From: Brevundimonas sp. UBA5713
GTDB lineage: Bacteria; Pseudomonadota; Alphaproteobacteria; Caulobacterales; Caulobacteraceae
Reading direction: 5' to 3'
Length of the DNA stretch: 17,678 nucleotides
Assembly: GCF_002419815.1 (NCBI RefSeq)
Contig: NZ_DIGV01000040.1
Coordinates: 1-17,678 of the forward strand
Part shown: piece by piece, positions 7,021-14,538 of the stretch
How the letters are laid out: every line of letters begins with the position of its first letter
Position numbering within the stretch: position 1 is the stretch's first letter
The notes under the pieces: generated by a model
The model's database searches: none
Told to the model about the DNA's origin: nothing
What the model saw: only the letters and a program-made list of their open reading frames with translations
Made by a program: the position numbers and the translations under genes

Positions 7021-7968
7021 GTGACCACCCATTCCAAATCGCGCGCCCTGTGCGTCGCTGCCAGCCTGGCAATCCTGACCATCGCGCCGTCGTCGGTCTT
7101 TGCGATGCCTGCCATGTCGTCTGCTCCGGCTATGGCTCAAGAAAGCGATACCCAAGTCACTGAAGGCTCCTCGCGCGCCAACCGTAGCCGTCGCCAGCGT
7201 CAGCCTGCTGCTCCGGCCGCACCGACGCCCGAACAGGTTATGGCCGAGGCCCAGACCTTCCTGACCGCCAACAACGTTGCCTGCCAGATCACGGAAGCCG
7301 CCCTGAAGGGCCAAACTGCCGAAGGCCACAAGCTGTACGAAGTCGCCTGCGCCAATGATCTGGGCTATCTGGCCCTGACCTCGGCCGAGCCGATGATCCT
7401 GAACTGCCTCGAGATCTCGGAAACCCAGCGCCGTACGCTGGCTGCCGATCCGGCCGCTCAAGTGGGTCCGAAGTGCGAACTGCCGGCCAATGACAACTTC
7501 ATGCCGGTCCTGAACAGCTATGCTCAGGCGGCTGGCATCGCCTGCTCGGTCGATCAAGCCACCATCATCGGCAAGCGTGCAGGCTCTGACGTCTACGAAA
7601 TCGGCTGCGCCGGTTCGGACGGCTATCAGATCACCAAGGAAAACGGCGCATGGTCCAAGACCTCGTGCCTGGAACTGGCCTCGGCAAACGTCACCTGCAA
7701 CTACACCACCAAGGAAGAGCAGCTTGCCGACCTGACCAAGTGGTTCGCCGGTTCGGACGCGGCTGCCTGCAACATCACCAACGCCCGCTATATGGGCGGC
7801 AACGCCAACGGTACCTTCTATGAAGCCGCCTGCAATGGCTCGGACGGTCTGATCGCCCGCCTGAACACCGAGAAGCAAGTGCAGCAAGTCTATCCTTGCG
7901 CCGAAGCGGCTCAGATTGGCGGCGGCTGCAAGCTGACCGAGGGCGCTCCGCAAGGCACCAACGGCTAA
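7021..7968 (+). CDS. Secreted protein with three four-cysteine repeats, function unknown
   Basis: A 315-residue protein from GTG at 7021, with GAGGAG 8 bases upstream. The N terminus is a signal peptide (KSR, then a hydrophobic LCVAASLAILTIA core) with likely cleavage near AMA-Q40 or VFA-M29. A basic and Ala/Pro-rich linker (about 50-70) follows, then three imperfect repeats of about 70-80 residues. Each has the pattern Cys-x20to22-[YE..]Cys-[N/G]-[S]D-G-x-Cys-x-Cys. The cysteines are C88/110/129/152, C175/196/216/226 and C250/271/293/303. The even number per repeat and the export signal suggest two disulfides each in the periplasm. Codons are strongly biased to common ones, and a strong terminator follows, so expression is probably high and monocistronic. 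I do not recognise a named function. Confidence 0.9.
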   Translation: MTTHSKSRALCVAASLAILTIAPSSVFAMPAMSSAPAMAQESDTQVTEGSSRANRSRRQRQPAAPAAPTPEQVMAEAQTFLTANNVACQITEAALKGQTAEGHKLYEVACANDLGYLALTSAEPMILNCLEISETQRRTLAADPAAQVGPKCELPANDNFMPVLNSYAQAAGIACSVDQATIIGKRAGSDVYEIGCAGSDGYQITKENGAWSKTSCLELASANVTCNYTTKEEQLADLTKWFAGSDAAACNITNARYMGGNANGTFYEAACNGSDGLIARLNTEKQVQQVYPCAEAAQIGGGCKLTEGAPQGTNG

Positions 7969-7993
7969 ACTTCAGGTCCAAGACGACGAATAG

Positions 7994-8030
7994 CGCCGTC
8001 GGGGGACCTCCCCGGCGGCGTTTTCTTTTT
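7994..8030 (+). terminator. Strong rho-independent terminator
   Basis: An 11-bp GC-rich stem with one G-T wobble (CGCCG-T-CGGGG against CCCCG-G-CGGCG, 5-base loop, 7994-8020) is followed directly by TTTTCTTTTT. It lies 26 bases after the stop of the Cys-repeat protein and isolates that gene from xth. Confidence 0.93.
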
Positions 8031-8071
8031 GCCTCTTTCGGATGCGGCCCTGAGGGCCTAAGCAGACAACC

Positions 8072-8857
8072 ATGCGTATCGCCACCTGGAACGTGAACTC
8101 GGTCAATGCCCGCCTGCCAACCGTCTTGGCATGGCTGGAATCCGCACAGCCCGATGTCGCCTGTTTTCAGGAAATCAAATGCATCGACGAGAAATTCCCT
8201 CGCGAGGCGTTCGAGAGCCTTGGCTACAATGTCGAGACCCACGGCCAGAAGAGCTACAATGGCGTCGCTCTGCTGTCGAAATATCCGGTGTCAGACGTGG
8301 TGCGCGGCATGCCGGGTGACGAGAGCGACGAACAGGCCCGCTATATCGAGGCTCTGATCGAGGCTCCCCGCCCTATCCGCGTGGCCTCCATCTACCTGCC
8401 GAACGGCAATCCGATCGCGACCGAGAAATTCCCGTACAAGCTGAACTGGTTCCAGCGTCTGCATGACCGCGCCCGCGATCTGCTGACCTATGAAGAGCCT
8501 TTGGCCCTGTGCGGCGACTACAACTGCATCATGACGGCAGACGACGCCGCCAAGCCGGAAGAATGGGTCAATGATGCCCTGTTCCAGCCGGAAACCCGCG
8601 CAGCCATGCGCGGGCTGAAGTGGCTGGGTTTCTCGGATGCCCATGAACTGGGCAAGGAGCCTAAAGGCACCTACACCTTCTGGGATTATCAGGCCGGTGC
8701 CTGGCAGCGGAACAATGGTATCCGCATCGATTACGCCCTACTGTCCCCGCAAGCAGCAGACCGGTTCCGGGGTATTGAAACCCACCGCGACGCTCGCGAT
8801 ATGGAAAAGCCCAGCGATCACGTTCCAGTGGTCGTGGAGATTGATCTGGAGGGGTAA
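8072..8857 (+). CDS. xth: Exodeoxyribonuclease III
   Basis: A 261-residue ExoIII/AP-endonuclease family DNA repair enzyme, which cuts at abasic sites and degrades DNA from 3' ends. The family motifs are complete: RIATWNVNSVNARL (Asn7), DVACFQEIKC (Glu34, metal ligand), GVALLSKYP, IYLPNGN (Tyr108), LCGDYNCI (Asp149, Asn151) and the final KPSDHVPVVVEI (Asp249, His250). Length is normal for the family. The start is ATG at 8072; upstream GAGGG is rather distant and sits in a small GGCCC/GGGCC hairpin. A membrane protein gene begins 3 bases after its stop, with the ribosome site inside the last xth codons, so the two are probably cotranscribed. Confidence 0.96.
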   Translation: MRIATWNVNSVNARLPTVLAWLESAQPDVACFQEIKCIDEKFPREAFESLGYNVETHGQKSYNGVALLSKYPVSDVVRGMPGDESDEQARYIEALIEAPRPIRVASIYLPNGNPIATEKFPYKLNWFQRLHDRARDLLTYEEPLALCGDYNCIMTADDAAKPEEWVNDALFQPETRAAMRGLKWLGFSDAHELGKEPKGTYTFWDYQAGAWQRNNGIRIDYALLSPQAADRFRGIETHRDARDMEKPSDHVPVVVEIDLEG

Positions 8858-8860
8858 GTC

Positions 8861-9424
8861 ATGGGGGACACGTTCGGGGTTATCCTTGCCGTTGCCCTGA
8901 TCGCCGCCTTCGCGACCACCGCCTTCTTCTTCCTGACGTGGTGGATGGAATCCGAGCGACGGCTGCGCCGGGCGATGAAGAACGCCCTGTCGGGTGCACC
9001 CGACATGCTGGCCATCGCCCCGTCCGAGGGCAAGGCTGCGGGTCTGGATCTGGCCAATGAACAGCTGGCGGTTTTGTGGAACCGCGGGGCTATTGGCCTT
9101 GTCTTCGCCTTCGACGAGATCGAGGGCGGCGAGATCATCGTCGATGGCCATGTCGTCACCCGTGTGCGCCGCTTCTATGGCCGCAAGGAACTGGATGTTC
9201 TGGTCGATGATGCCGAAACAGTGATCCTGCGCCTGCTGTTCAACAGCCCGGAATGTCCGGAGTTCGAGATCAGCCTGTGGCGCGCCCACTGGTCGGCGGA
9301 TATCGCGCCACAACTGGGTCATGGCCCCGCCGCTTCAGGTCCGCGTACCACCGGATCGGCTGGCGAGGGCCTGAGACTGGGACGCCGTTGGCTGGCCCAT
9401 ATTGAGGCCCTGACCCAAGGCTGA
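8861..9424 (+). CDS. Small single-pass membrane protein of unknown function
   Basis: A 187-residue protein from ATG at 8861, with GGAGGGG ending 7 bases before the start and overlapping the xth end. One clear hydrophobic segment lies near the N terminus (about residues 5-27, VILAVALIAAFATTAFFFL). It is followed by WWMESERRLRRAMK, whose basic charge suggests that the C-terminal part faces the cytoplasm. The soluble part has VLWNRGAIGLVFAFDEIEGG and EIIVDGHVVTRVRRFYGRKEL, which look like beta strands. I recognise no catalytic motif or named family. Its coupling to xth may reflect only shared transcription. Confidence 0.82.
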   Translation: MGDTFGVILAVALIAAFATTAFFFLTWWMESERRLRRAMKNALSGAPDMLAIAPSEGKAAGLDLANEQLAVLWNRGAIGLVFAFDEIEGGEIIVDGHVVTRVRRFYGRKELDVLVDDAETVILRLLFNSPECPEFEISLWRAHWSADIAPQLGHGPAASGPRTTGSAGEGLRLGRRWLAHIEALTQG

Positions 9425-9432
9425 CCCTTCCC

Positions 9433-9450
9433 GCCTCCCTCTACGGAGGC
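9433..9450. other. Small GC hairpin between two plus-strand genes
   Basis: GCCTCC and GGAGGC pair over a 6-base loop, 8 bases after the stop of the membrane protein. No T run follows, so it is at best a weak terminator or an mRNA end-stabilising stem. Confidence 0.3.
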
Positions 9451-9495
9451 TAGAACTTCACCACGCTCTTCAACCAAGACTATATGGAGCCCGCT

Positions 9496-10416
9496 GTGGC
9501 CCGTCTGTTTGACGCCTATATTATTGCGAACTGGACTGCTGCCGAAGGTAAGAAAACCGGCGAGCAGACCCTGTGGATCGGCGTTGCCAAGCGCGACGTC
9601 CGTTTCCGCCTGTACACCGAGACCCACAATGTCGCGACCCGCGCCGAGGGCGAGAAGCTGCTGGAAGAGCTGCTGGCCGAGCATCGCAAACGCGGTGATC
9701 AGGTCCTGCTGGGCTTTGACTTCGACTTCGGCTTCCCCGCCGGCACTGCCGCGCGCCTGAATCTGGAAGGCCGCCCGTGGGATGCCATGGGCAAGTTCCT
9801 GACGTCCAACATCGTGGACAAGGCCGACAACACCAATAACCGCTATCAGGTCGCGGCCAAGATGAACCGCCTGATGACGGACCAGCCGTGGCCGTTCTGG
9901 GGCGCACCGGCGTCTCAGGCCCAGCGCTGGCTGACCACGACCAAGCCGCCGGAAGGTGCCAGCGCCGACATCCCGGAGTTCCGCGCCACCGAAGTGGCCG
10001 CCCGCAAGAACAAGCTGCCGCCCAAGAGCGTGTGGCAAATGCATGGTGCCGGTGCTGTTGGCGGCCTGACGCTGGTGGGCGTACCCATGCTGCGCCGCCT
10101 GCTGACCAAGCTGGACACATCGGCCGCCATCTGGCCGTTCGGTACCGGCTGGCGCGAGATCACCGAGGGCGATCTGGCAGGCCTCAGCACCGTTATTGTA
10201 GAGGTATGGCCTGACATGTTCCCTGCTACGCGCCAGACGAATGCCGAGGGCGTGAAGGAATATAAGACGCAGGCTCAGGTGCGCGCCGCCGCCGAGGCGT
10301 TTGCCATCATGGACGACGAAGGCACCCTGCAAAAAGCCTTTGCCCCGCCTGCCGACGCCTCTGCCGATCTGGTCAAACAGGTCGAGAGCGAAGAAGGCTG
10401 GATTCTCGGCGTCTGA
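9496..10416 (+). CDS. Conserved protein, probable RNase H-like fold (DUF429-like)
   Basis: A 306-residue protein. GTG at 9496 is chosen because TGGAG lies 6 bases upstream and because it yields the family-like beginning MARLFDAYIIANWTAAEGKK. An ATG at 9484 is in frame but has no ribosome site. Visible conserved blocks are LLGFDFDFGFPAG (71-83), VDKADNTNNRYQVAAKMN, PWPFWG, WQMHGAGAVGG, AIWPFGTGW, VEVWPDMFP and the C-terminal EEGWILGV. Acidic residues after the first strand-like block recall DUF429-type predicted RNase H-fold nucleases. I know relatives in alphaproteobacteria, sometimes annotated as molybdopterin- or cobalamin-related without solid support. No signal peptide or membrane segment is seen. 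Function is open. Confidence 0.85.
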   Translation: MARLFDAYIIANWTAAEGKKTGEQTLWIGVAKRDVRFRLYTETHNVATRAEGEKLLEELLAEHRKRGDQVLLGFDFDFGFPAGTAARLNLEGRPWDAMGKFLTSNIVDKADNTNNRYQVAAKMNRLMTDQPWPFWGAPASQAQRWLTTTKPPEGASADIPEFRATEVAARKNKLPPKSVWQMHGAGAVGGLTLVGVPMLRRLLTKLDTSAAIWPFGTGWREITEGDLAGLSTVIVEVWPDMFPATRQTNAEGVKEYKTQAQVRAAAEAFAIMDDEGTLQKAFAPPADASADLVKQVESEEGWILGV

Positions 10417-10420
10417 CACC

Positions 10421-10448
10421 AAAAAAAGGGGGCCAAATGGCCCCCTTT
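10421..10448. terminator. Bidirectional terminator between converging genes
   Basis: AAAGGGGGCC and GGCCCCCTTT form a perfect 10-bp stem with a 4-base loop. On minus the stem is continued by a run of seven Ts (10421-10427), so it is strongest for the stress-protein gene. On plus only three Ts follow, inside the stem. It lies 4 bases past one stop and 11 bases past the other. Confidence 0.9.
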
Positions 10449-10459
10449 CCTGTGTCCGG

Positions 10460-10963
10460 TTATAGACGCACGTCCACCGCGCCTCCGGAATCGGGCGTGT
10501 CGCCTGTCATGTTGGCCTTGATGATCTGGAAGGCGAAGCTCAGCAGGCCGCCGTCAGAGACCCAGATACGGCCATCGGCTCCATCAAAGCGCAGCAGCGC
10601 CAGATGCGGATCTTCCTTACCTTCCGGATACCAGGCCGCGACGACCGGATTCCAGTGGCGGTCGATGATCTCCTGATTGCGCGGCGCGACCGACAACAGG
10701 CCCTTCAGGCTTGCCCAGACTTTCTGGTCCTTGGAGCCATAATCAAAGCGGGCGTCTGCACCGGCGCTACCGACCTGTTGGGCCAGTTCCACGTCGTCGC
10801 GGGTGAAGAACCAGATGGAGCTGCTGCCTTCATCCTGAAATGCCGTCATCGGCTGGCTAGCCTCGCCGGCCCTATCCAGACCCAGCAGGCCTGTGTTGCT
10901 GGACTTAAGAGCTTTCCAGAAAGCGTCCTGGGCGTCTTGTTCGGTGATCTGATTGTCAGCCAT
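10460..10963 (-). CDS. Pyridoxamine 5'-phosphate oxidase-like general stress protein
   Basis: A 167-residue protein of the split-barrel flavin-binding group related to general stress protein 26. Visible features are QPMTAFQDEGSSSIWFFTRDD (strand pairs of the barrel), FDYGSKDQKVWASLKGLLSV, IIDRHWNPVVAAWYPEGKEDPHLALLRFD and a final acidic strand. The WNP...AWYPEGKEDP block is characteristic of this family. It is likely a cytoplasmic FMN- or F420-type binding protein with a redox or stress role; true PNP oxidase activity is not expected. ATG at 10961-10963 has GGGAG 7 bases upstream, partly inside a leader hairpin. It is monocistronic and ends at the bidirectional terminator. Confidence 0.9.
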   Translation of the reverse strand: MADNQITEQDAQDAFWKALKSSNTGLLGLDRAGEASQPMTAFQDEGSSSIWFFTRDDVELAQQVGSAGADARFDYGSKDQKVWASLKGLLSVAPRNQEIIDRHWNPVVAAWYPEGKEDPHLALLRFDGADGRIWVSDGGLLSFAFQIIKANMTGDTPDSGGAVDVRL

Positions 10964-10971
10964 CGTCTACT

Positions 10972-10999
10972 CCCGTTTTGGTTACACCAAACCAACGGG
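10972..10999 (-). promoter_or_regulatory. Leader hairpin touching the ribosome site of the stress-protein gene
   Basis: On minus, CCCGTT+GGTT pairs with AACC+AACGGG around a 6-base loop, with a two-base bulge. The 3' arm ends in the CGGG of the CGGGAG ribosome site. It could tune translation or be part of an operator; inferred from pairing only. Confidence 0.35.
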
Positions 11000-11050
11000 C
11001 GGGCTGCCTCGACGTTCCGAACAGTCGCTGGCCGACCTTTGGAACGACAA

Positions 11051-11077
11051 AGGCCACGCCCTCAAAGGACGTGGCCT
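11051..11077 (-). terminator. Hairpin terminator after the 3-methylglutaconyl-CoA hydratase-like gene
   Basis: AGGCCACG and CGTGGCCT pair (8 bp) around an 11-base loop, 26 bases after the gene on minus. The stem is followed on minus by TTTGTCGTT-like T-rich sequence. Its arms and tail closely resemble the terminator at 4974-4999. Confidence 0.7.
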
Positions 11078-11103
11078 CGTTCAACCCTCGTTGAAGGTCG
11101 TGG

Positions 11104-12024
11104 TTATTCAGCCCAGCTGGGCGCGCGCTTGTCGAGGAAGGCGCGCACGCCCTCCTGCCCTTCCGGCGAGACGCGGGCGCGGGCAATGCGCTTGGCCGTA
11201 TCTTCCAGAAGGCGGCTGTCGATATCCTTGCCTGCCACATCGTTGACCAGACGCTTGGCATCGCCCATGGCACCGGGCGCATTGGCGGTCAGACTGTCGG
11301 TCATCATGCTGATGAACTCGTCCAGATGTTCGGACGGTACCACCAGATCAACCAGACCGGCGTGCGCGGCATAGTCGGCGTCAAAGATATTGGCCGTCAG
11401 GAACAACTGGCGCGCGCGGCGTGCGCCAATAGCCTCGATTACATACGGGGCGATGGTCGCAGGGATCAGGCCCAGCTTGACCTCCGAGAAGGCAAAGCGT
11501 GCGCCCTCTACCGCCACGGCCATATCGCAGGCCGCTACCAGACCGGCGCCGCCGCCCATGGCTGCGCCTTCCACCAGTGCCACCGTCAGGGCCGGAACCT
11601 CGTGCAGGGCCTTCAGCATACGGGCCAGACCCATCGCGTCTTCGCGGTTCTCGCTTTCCGACCAGTCGGCGGCGTCGCGCATCCAGTTCAGGTCCGCCCC
11701 CGCACAGAAGGTGCCGCCTGCCCCACGGATGAAGACCACACGCACATGGTCGGCCCCGTGTAGGGTCTCGAACGCCTCATACAGGCCCGCGATCACCTCG
11801 GCGTTGAAGGCGTTTTTCTTTTGCGGGCGGTTGATGGTGATGAACACCACGCCCGACGGCAGGCTGTCGATCTTCACCAGATCGGTATCAGCATCTGGGG
11901 CCGCATCGGCCACCAGCGGATTGGCGATACGGTTGATCTCGGCAGCTTCGGCATCGGTGATGTCGAGCGCGTTCAGATCGTCTTCGTTGGGCAGGTCGTT
12001 TGACGGATCGTGGGGGCCGGTCAT
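11104..12024 (-). CDS. Enoyl-CoA hydratase family, 3-methylglutaconyl-CoA hydratase-like
   Basis: A 306-residue crotonase from ATG at 12022-12024; a GTG 48 bases earlier overlaps the upstream lipoprotein stop and is less likely. The first 50 residues are an acidic extension (MTGPHDPSNDLPNEDDL...) not usual in about 260-residue crotonases. The domain follows: FITINRPQKKNAFN, TFCAGADLNWM (first oxyanion site, 106-115), VEGAAMGGGAGLVAACDMA (second, 151-169) and FSEVKLGLIPATIAPYVIEAIG (Glu181). The first hydratase glutamate is Gly161, as in LiuC-type methylglutaconyl-CoA hydratases, whose AGADLxWM, SEV and IxPxV features also match. That suggests leucine or isovalerate breakdown, but no other liu gene is here, so the assignment is tentative. 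Confidence 0.93.
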   Translation of the reverse strand: MTGPHDPSNDLPNEDDLNALDITDAEAAEINRIANPLVADAAPDADTDLVKIDSLPSGVVFITINRPQKKNAFNAEVIAGLYEAFETLHGADHVRVVFIRGAGGTFCAGADLNWMRDAADWSESENREDAMGLARMLKALHEVPALTVALVEGAAMGGGAGLVAACDMAVAVEGARFAFSEVKLGLIPATIAPYVIEAIGARRARQLFLTANIFDADYAAHAGLVDLVVPSEHLDEFISMMTDSLTANAPGAMGDAKRLVNDVAGKDIDSRLLEDTAKRIARARVSPEGQEGVRAFLDKRAPSWAE

Positions 12025-12058
12025 TGAATCAGGTCCGTTGTGGTCTGGATTGCCCCCA

Positions 12059-12523
12059 TTAGACCGGATCACAGCGCAAGGCGCGAATGGTTTTGTCGTC
12101 TGTTGCTATCCGCACCGAAATCCCCGCGACAGGGGACAGATGCATGGTCTGGTTGATCACGCGGTCGCCCTCGGCAGAGTTCTCGACCAGCTCGACGCGA
12201 ATACCCAGCTCATCAACGGTCTCGACCGAGCGCAGGGTGGCCGTGCTTTCATAGCCCTTGATCTGGGTGTCAGTAATAACAAAGCGCGTGCCGGCATCGG
12301 CATCGCGACAGCCGTTTTCGTTATAGTCCCAGTTTCCGCGGAATGCTTCGGGGAACACCGCCGGCCGGGCAACAACCTCGGACTCTGTTTCGAGGGCAGC
12401 CTTGGCCTCGGCTTCTGCCACGATAGTGGCCTGAGCGGGCCCGTCGTCTTCAGAAGAATTACAGGCCGCGAGCGCCGTTATAGCGACCATCATCATCGAC
12501 GCCCGCACACTCAACCGTTTCAT
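12059..12523 (-). CDS. Small putative lipoprotein of unknown function
   Basis: A 154-residue protein with a lipoprotein signal: MKRLSVRAS, a hydrophobic MMMVAITA stretch and lipobox LAAC with Cys21. Asn follows the Cys, so outer-membrane sorting is expected. An acidic, low-complexity linker (about 22-50) leads to a compact domain with FRGNWDYNENGCRD, FVITDTQIKGYES and NQTMHLSP, ending ALRCDPV. Its two cysteines (in GCRD and LRCD) could form a disulfide. The FRGxW...TD..I pattern resembles small periplasmic beta-sandwich or lipocalin-like proteins, but I recognise no named family. The stop is 34 bases before the crotonase start, so the two genes may be cotranscribed. It is divergent from the patatin gene. 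Confidence 0.85.
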   Translation of the reverse strand: MKRLSVRASMMMVAITALAACNSSEDDGPAQATIVAEAEAKAALETESEVVARPAVFPEAFRGNWDYNENGCRDADAGTRFVITDTQIKGYESTATLRSVETVDELGIRVELVENSAEGDRVINQTMHLSPVAGISVRIATDDKTIRALRCDPV

Positions 12524-12634
12524 TCCACCGCATCCATAACAATGTAATGTTTAGATAAGTCATTGCCCCGCATTGTGGTTGCGCGTCAAACGCCATTATC
12601 CTCAAGGCTCAGGGAACAAGGGGATATCCGTACC

Positions 12635-14470
12635 GTGACTTCGTCCAGCTCCATGTTCGGCGACAGTCTCGACGCCGATCTGGCGCGCATCCTGCTGGAT
12701 ACCCAGGACGGACGGGCCAGCTGGTTTGCCCTGACCGAAGGTGACCGCCTGTTCTCGGCGGGTGACGCAGCAGACACGCTCTATGTTCTTCGCTCGGGAC
12801 GTCTCGGCGTCTTTGTCCCACACGAGGGCCGCCCTGCCGAGTTTGTCGGCGTGGTCCGTCCCGGTGCCCCCGTCGGTGAAATGGCTTTGCTGGGCGAGAC
12901 TGTCCATAGCGCCCATGTGGTCGCCCTTCGGGACAGCGAGGTTATCGCTCTGCCGCGCGAGGCGCTCTTCGATCTGGTCGCGGCGCACCCCCACATTATG
13001 ACCGAGATCGCGCGGTCCATAGTTCAGCGCACCCGCCAAAAAGGGCGCAATGACGATCCTACGGTGTTTGGCTATATCGCCGCGCGGGACAAGCCGATCC
13101 GGCCTTTCGTGGAAAGCATAAAGGCCGCCGTCGAGGCCGACGGTTATCGCGTCGAACTGATTGATCGCGAGGCCCTGTCCTTTCCGCCAGAGCACTATCG
13201 GCGCATCGAGGACAACAACGACTTCGTCATCTATCTGGCCGAAGCCGGTGATCCGGTCTGGGCGACACGATGTGCGCGTCAGGTTGACCGCCTGTTTATC
13301 GTCGGCGACCCAGATATCGCCCCCCCGCCCCTGCCCGCTCAACGCGCAGGTGACACCGAGTATGTCCACCAGCTGACAGACCTTATTCTGCTGCGGCGTG
13401 GCTCCCAGACGGCCCGCGCCAGCCGCTGGCTCGAGGCCATGCAGCCAGGTCGCTGGTTCCATTGCCATGAGGACGAACCCGCTGACGCACAGCGTATGGC
13501 ACGCCTGATCACCAACTCTGCCGTCGGGCTGGTGCTGTCAGGCGGTGGGGCGCGCGCCTATGCCCATATCGGCGTCCTGCGGGCGTTGCGGGCCGCCAAG
13601 GTCCCTCTGGATTTCTTTGGCGGGTCCTCCATGGGGGCGCTGATTGCAGCGGGGCCTGCCTTGGGCTGGGACCAATCAGAGCTGGAATCGCGCATTTATG
13701 AGGCGTTTGTCGCCAGCGATCCGCTGTCGGACATCGCCTTCCCCCTCATAGCCATGACGCGGGCCGGAAAGCTGTCGCAGTTGATGCGCACCCATTTCGG
13801 TGATGTCGCGATCGAGGACATGGCGCGACCCTTCTTCGCCGTGTCGGCCAATCTGACCACAGGCCGCGTCGAAGTGCACCGCCAAGGCCGCCTGACGCAG
13901 GCCCTGAGGGCATCCGTGGCCATCCCCGGTGTCATTCCACCACTGGTGCGCGATGGACAGGTGTTGGTAGACGGCGCGGTGCTGCGCAACTTCCCCAGTG
14001 ACGTGATGCGCCAGATCAATCGCGGCCCCATGATTGGCAGCGATGTCTCCCAGACGCGCGGGGTGAATGCGGAACAGTTGGAGAATCCACCGTCATGGTG
14101 GCGCTGGATAATGTCGGGCGCATGGAAACAAGGCCCGCCGATCGTATCGATCCTGATGCGCGCGGCGACCTTGTCCACCAGTGCCGAACTGGCCGAGGCC
14201 CGCGCCGAAACCGACGTGCTGATCATGCCGCGTCCCGAAGGAATCGATATCCGCGAATGGAAGGCCTATGAGCCGGGCATTCGTGCGGGCGAGATGGCCG
14301 CGCAGGACGCTCTGGCCCAGTTAGACGGGCCTATCGAAGCCATGCGCCGCCCTGCGCCAAAGCCGGAAATCATCAAGCCGGAGACCGAAGTCGAAGCGCC
14401 GCCGGCCCGTACCGGACTGGCGCGTCTGCTCCCCCAGCGCCGGCCTCCAGAGCCCAAGCCCGCCAGCTGA
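12635..14470 (+). CDS. Patatin-like phospholipase with N-terminal cyclic-nucleotide-binding-type domain
   Basis: A 611-residue protein from GTG at 12635 (AAGGGG 11 bases upstream); ATG at 12653 or TTG at 12563 are alternatives. Residues about 12-135 form a cNMP-binding-type beta barrel (LYVLRSGRLGVFV, GAPVGEMALLGET). A middle region (about 145-290) resembles the linker of bacterial NTE-like proteins. The patatin domain (about 298-470) has the oxyanion loop SGGGARAYAHIGVLRAL, nucleophile GSSMG (Ser332) and DGA (Asp446), so the Ser-Asp dyad is intact. It should hydrolyse phospholipid or lysophospholipid acyl esters at the membrane. In the phosphate-binding cassette a His (91) stands where Arg normally binds the cyclic phosphate, so nucleotide control is doubtful. 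A Pro-rich tail ends the protein. Confidence 0.94.
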   Translation: MTSSSSMFGDSLDADLARILLDTQDGRASWFALTEGDRLFSAGDAADTLYVLRSGRLGVFVPHEGRPAEFVGVVRPGAPVGEMALLGETVHSAHVVALRDSEVIALPREALFDLVAAHPHIMTEIARSIVQRTRQKGRNDDPTVFGYIAARDKPIRPFVESIKAAVEADGYRVELIDREALSFPPEHYRRIEDNNDFVIYLAEAGDPVWATRCARQVDRLFIVGDPDIAPPPLPAQRAGDTEYVHQLTDLILLRRGSQTARASRWLEAMQPGRWFHCHEDEPADAQRMARLITNSAVGLVLSGGGARAYAHIGVLRALRAAKVPLDFFGGSSMGALIAAGPALGWDQSELESRIYEAFVASDPLSDIAFPLIAMTRAGKLSQLMRTHFGDVAIEDMARPFFAVSANLTTGRVEVHRQGRLTQALRASVAIPGVIPPLVRDGQVLVDGAVLRNFPSDVMRQINRGPMIGSDVSQTRGVNAEQLENPPSWWRWIMSGAWKQGPPIVSILMRAATLSTSAELAEARAETDVLIMPRPEGIDIREWKAYEPGIRAGEMAAQDALAQLDGPIEAMRRPAPKPEIIKPETEVEAPPARTGLARLLPQRRPPEPKPAS

Positions 14471-14492
14471 AACCGGGCCCCAAAACGCAAAA

Positions 14493-14526
14493 GGGCCGGA
14501 CGTTGGATTTCTCCGCCGTCCGGCCC
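14493..14526. terminator. Bidirectional terminator between patatin gene and tRNA-His
   Basis: GGGCCGGACG and CGTCCGGCCC form a perfect 10-bp stem around a 14-base loop. On plus, CTTT follows; on minus, TTTTGCGTTTT follows, so it can end both the patatin and the tRNA transcripts. Confidence 0.85.
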
Positions 14527-14538
14527 CTTTATTCGCGT

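Noticed and set aside
7015..7953. Long minus frame opposite the Cys-repeat gene
   Set aside because: It is a mirror of biased codons, and the plus frame has the signal peptide, repeats and terminator.
9319..10422. 367-codon minus frame opposite the RNase H-like gene
   Set aside because: There is no ribosome site or family motif, it crosses two plus-strand genes and it begins within the terminator.
12602..13468. 288-codon minus frame opposite the patatin gene
   Set aside because: It is a shadow of the cNMP-domain coding sequence, which has clear family motifs on plus.
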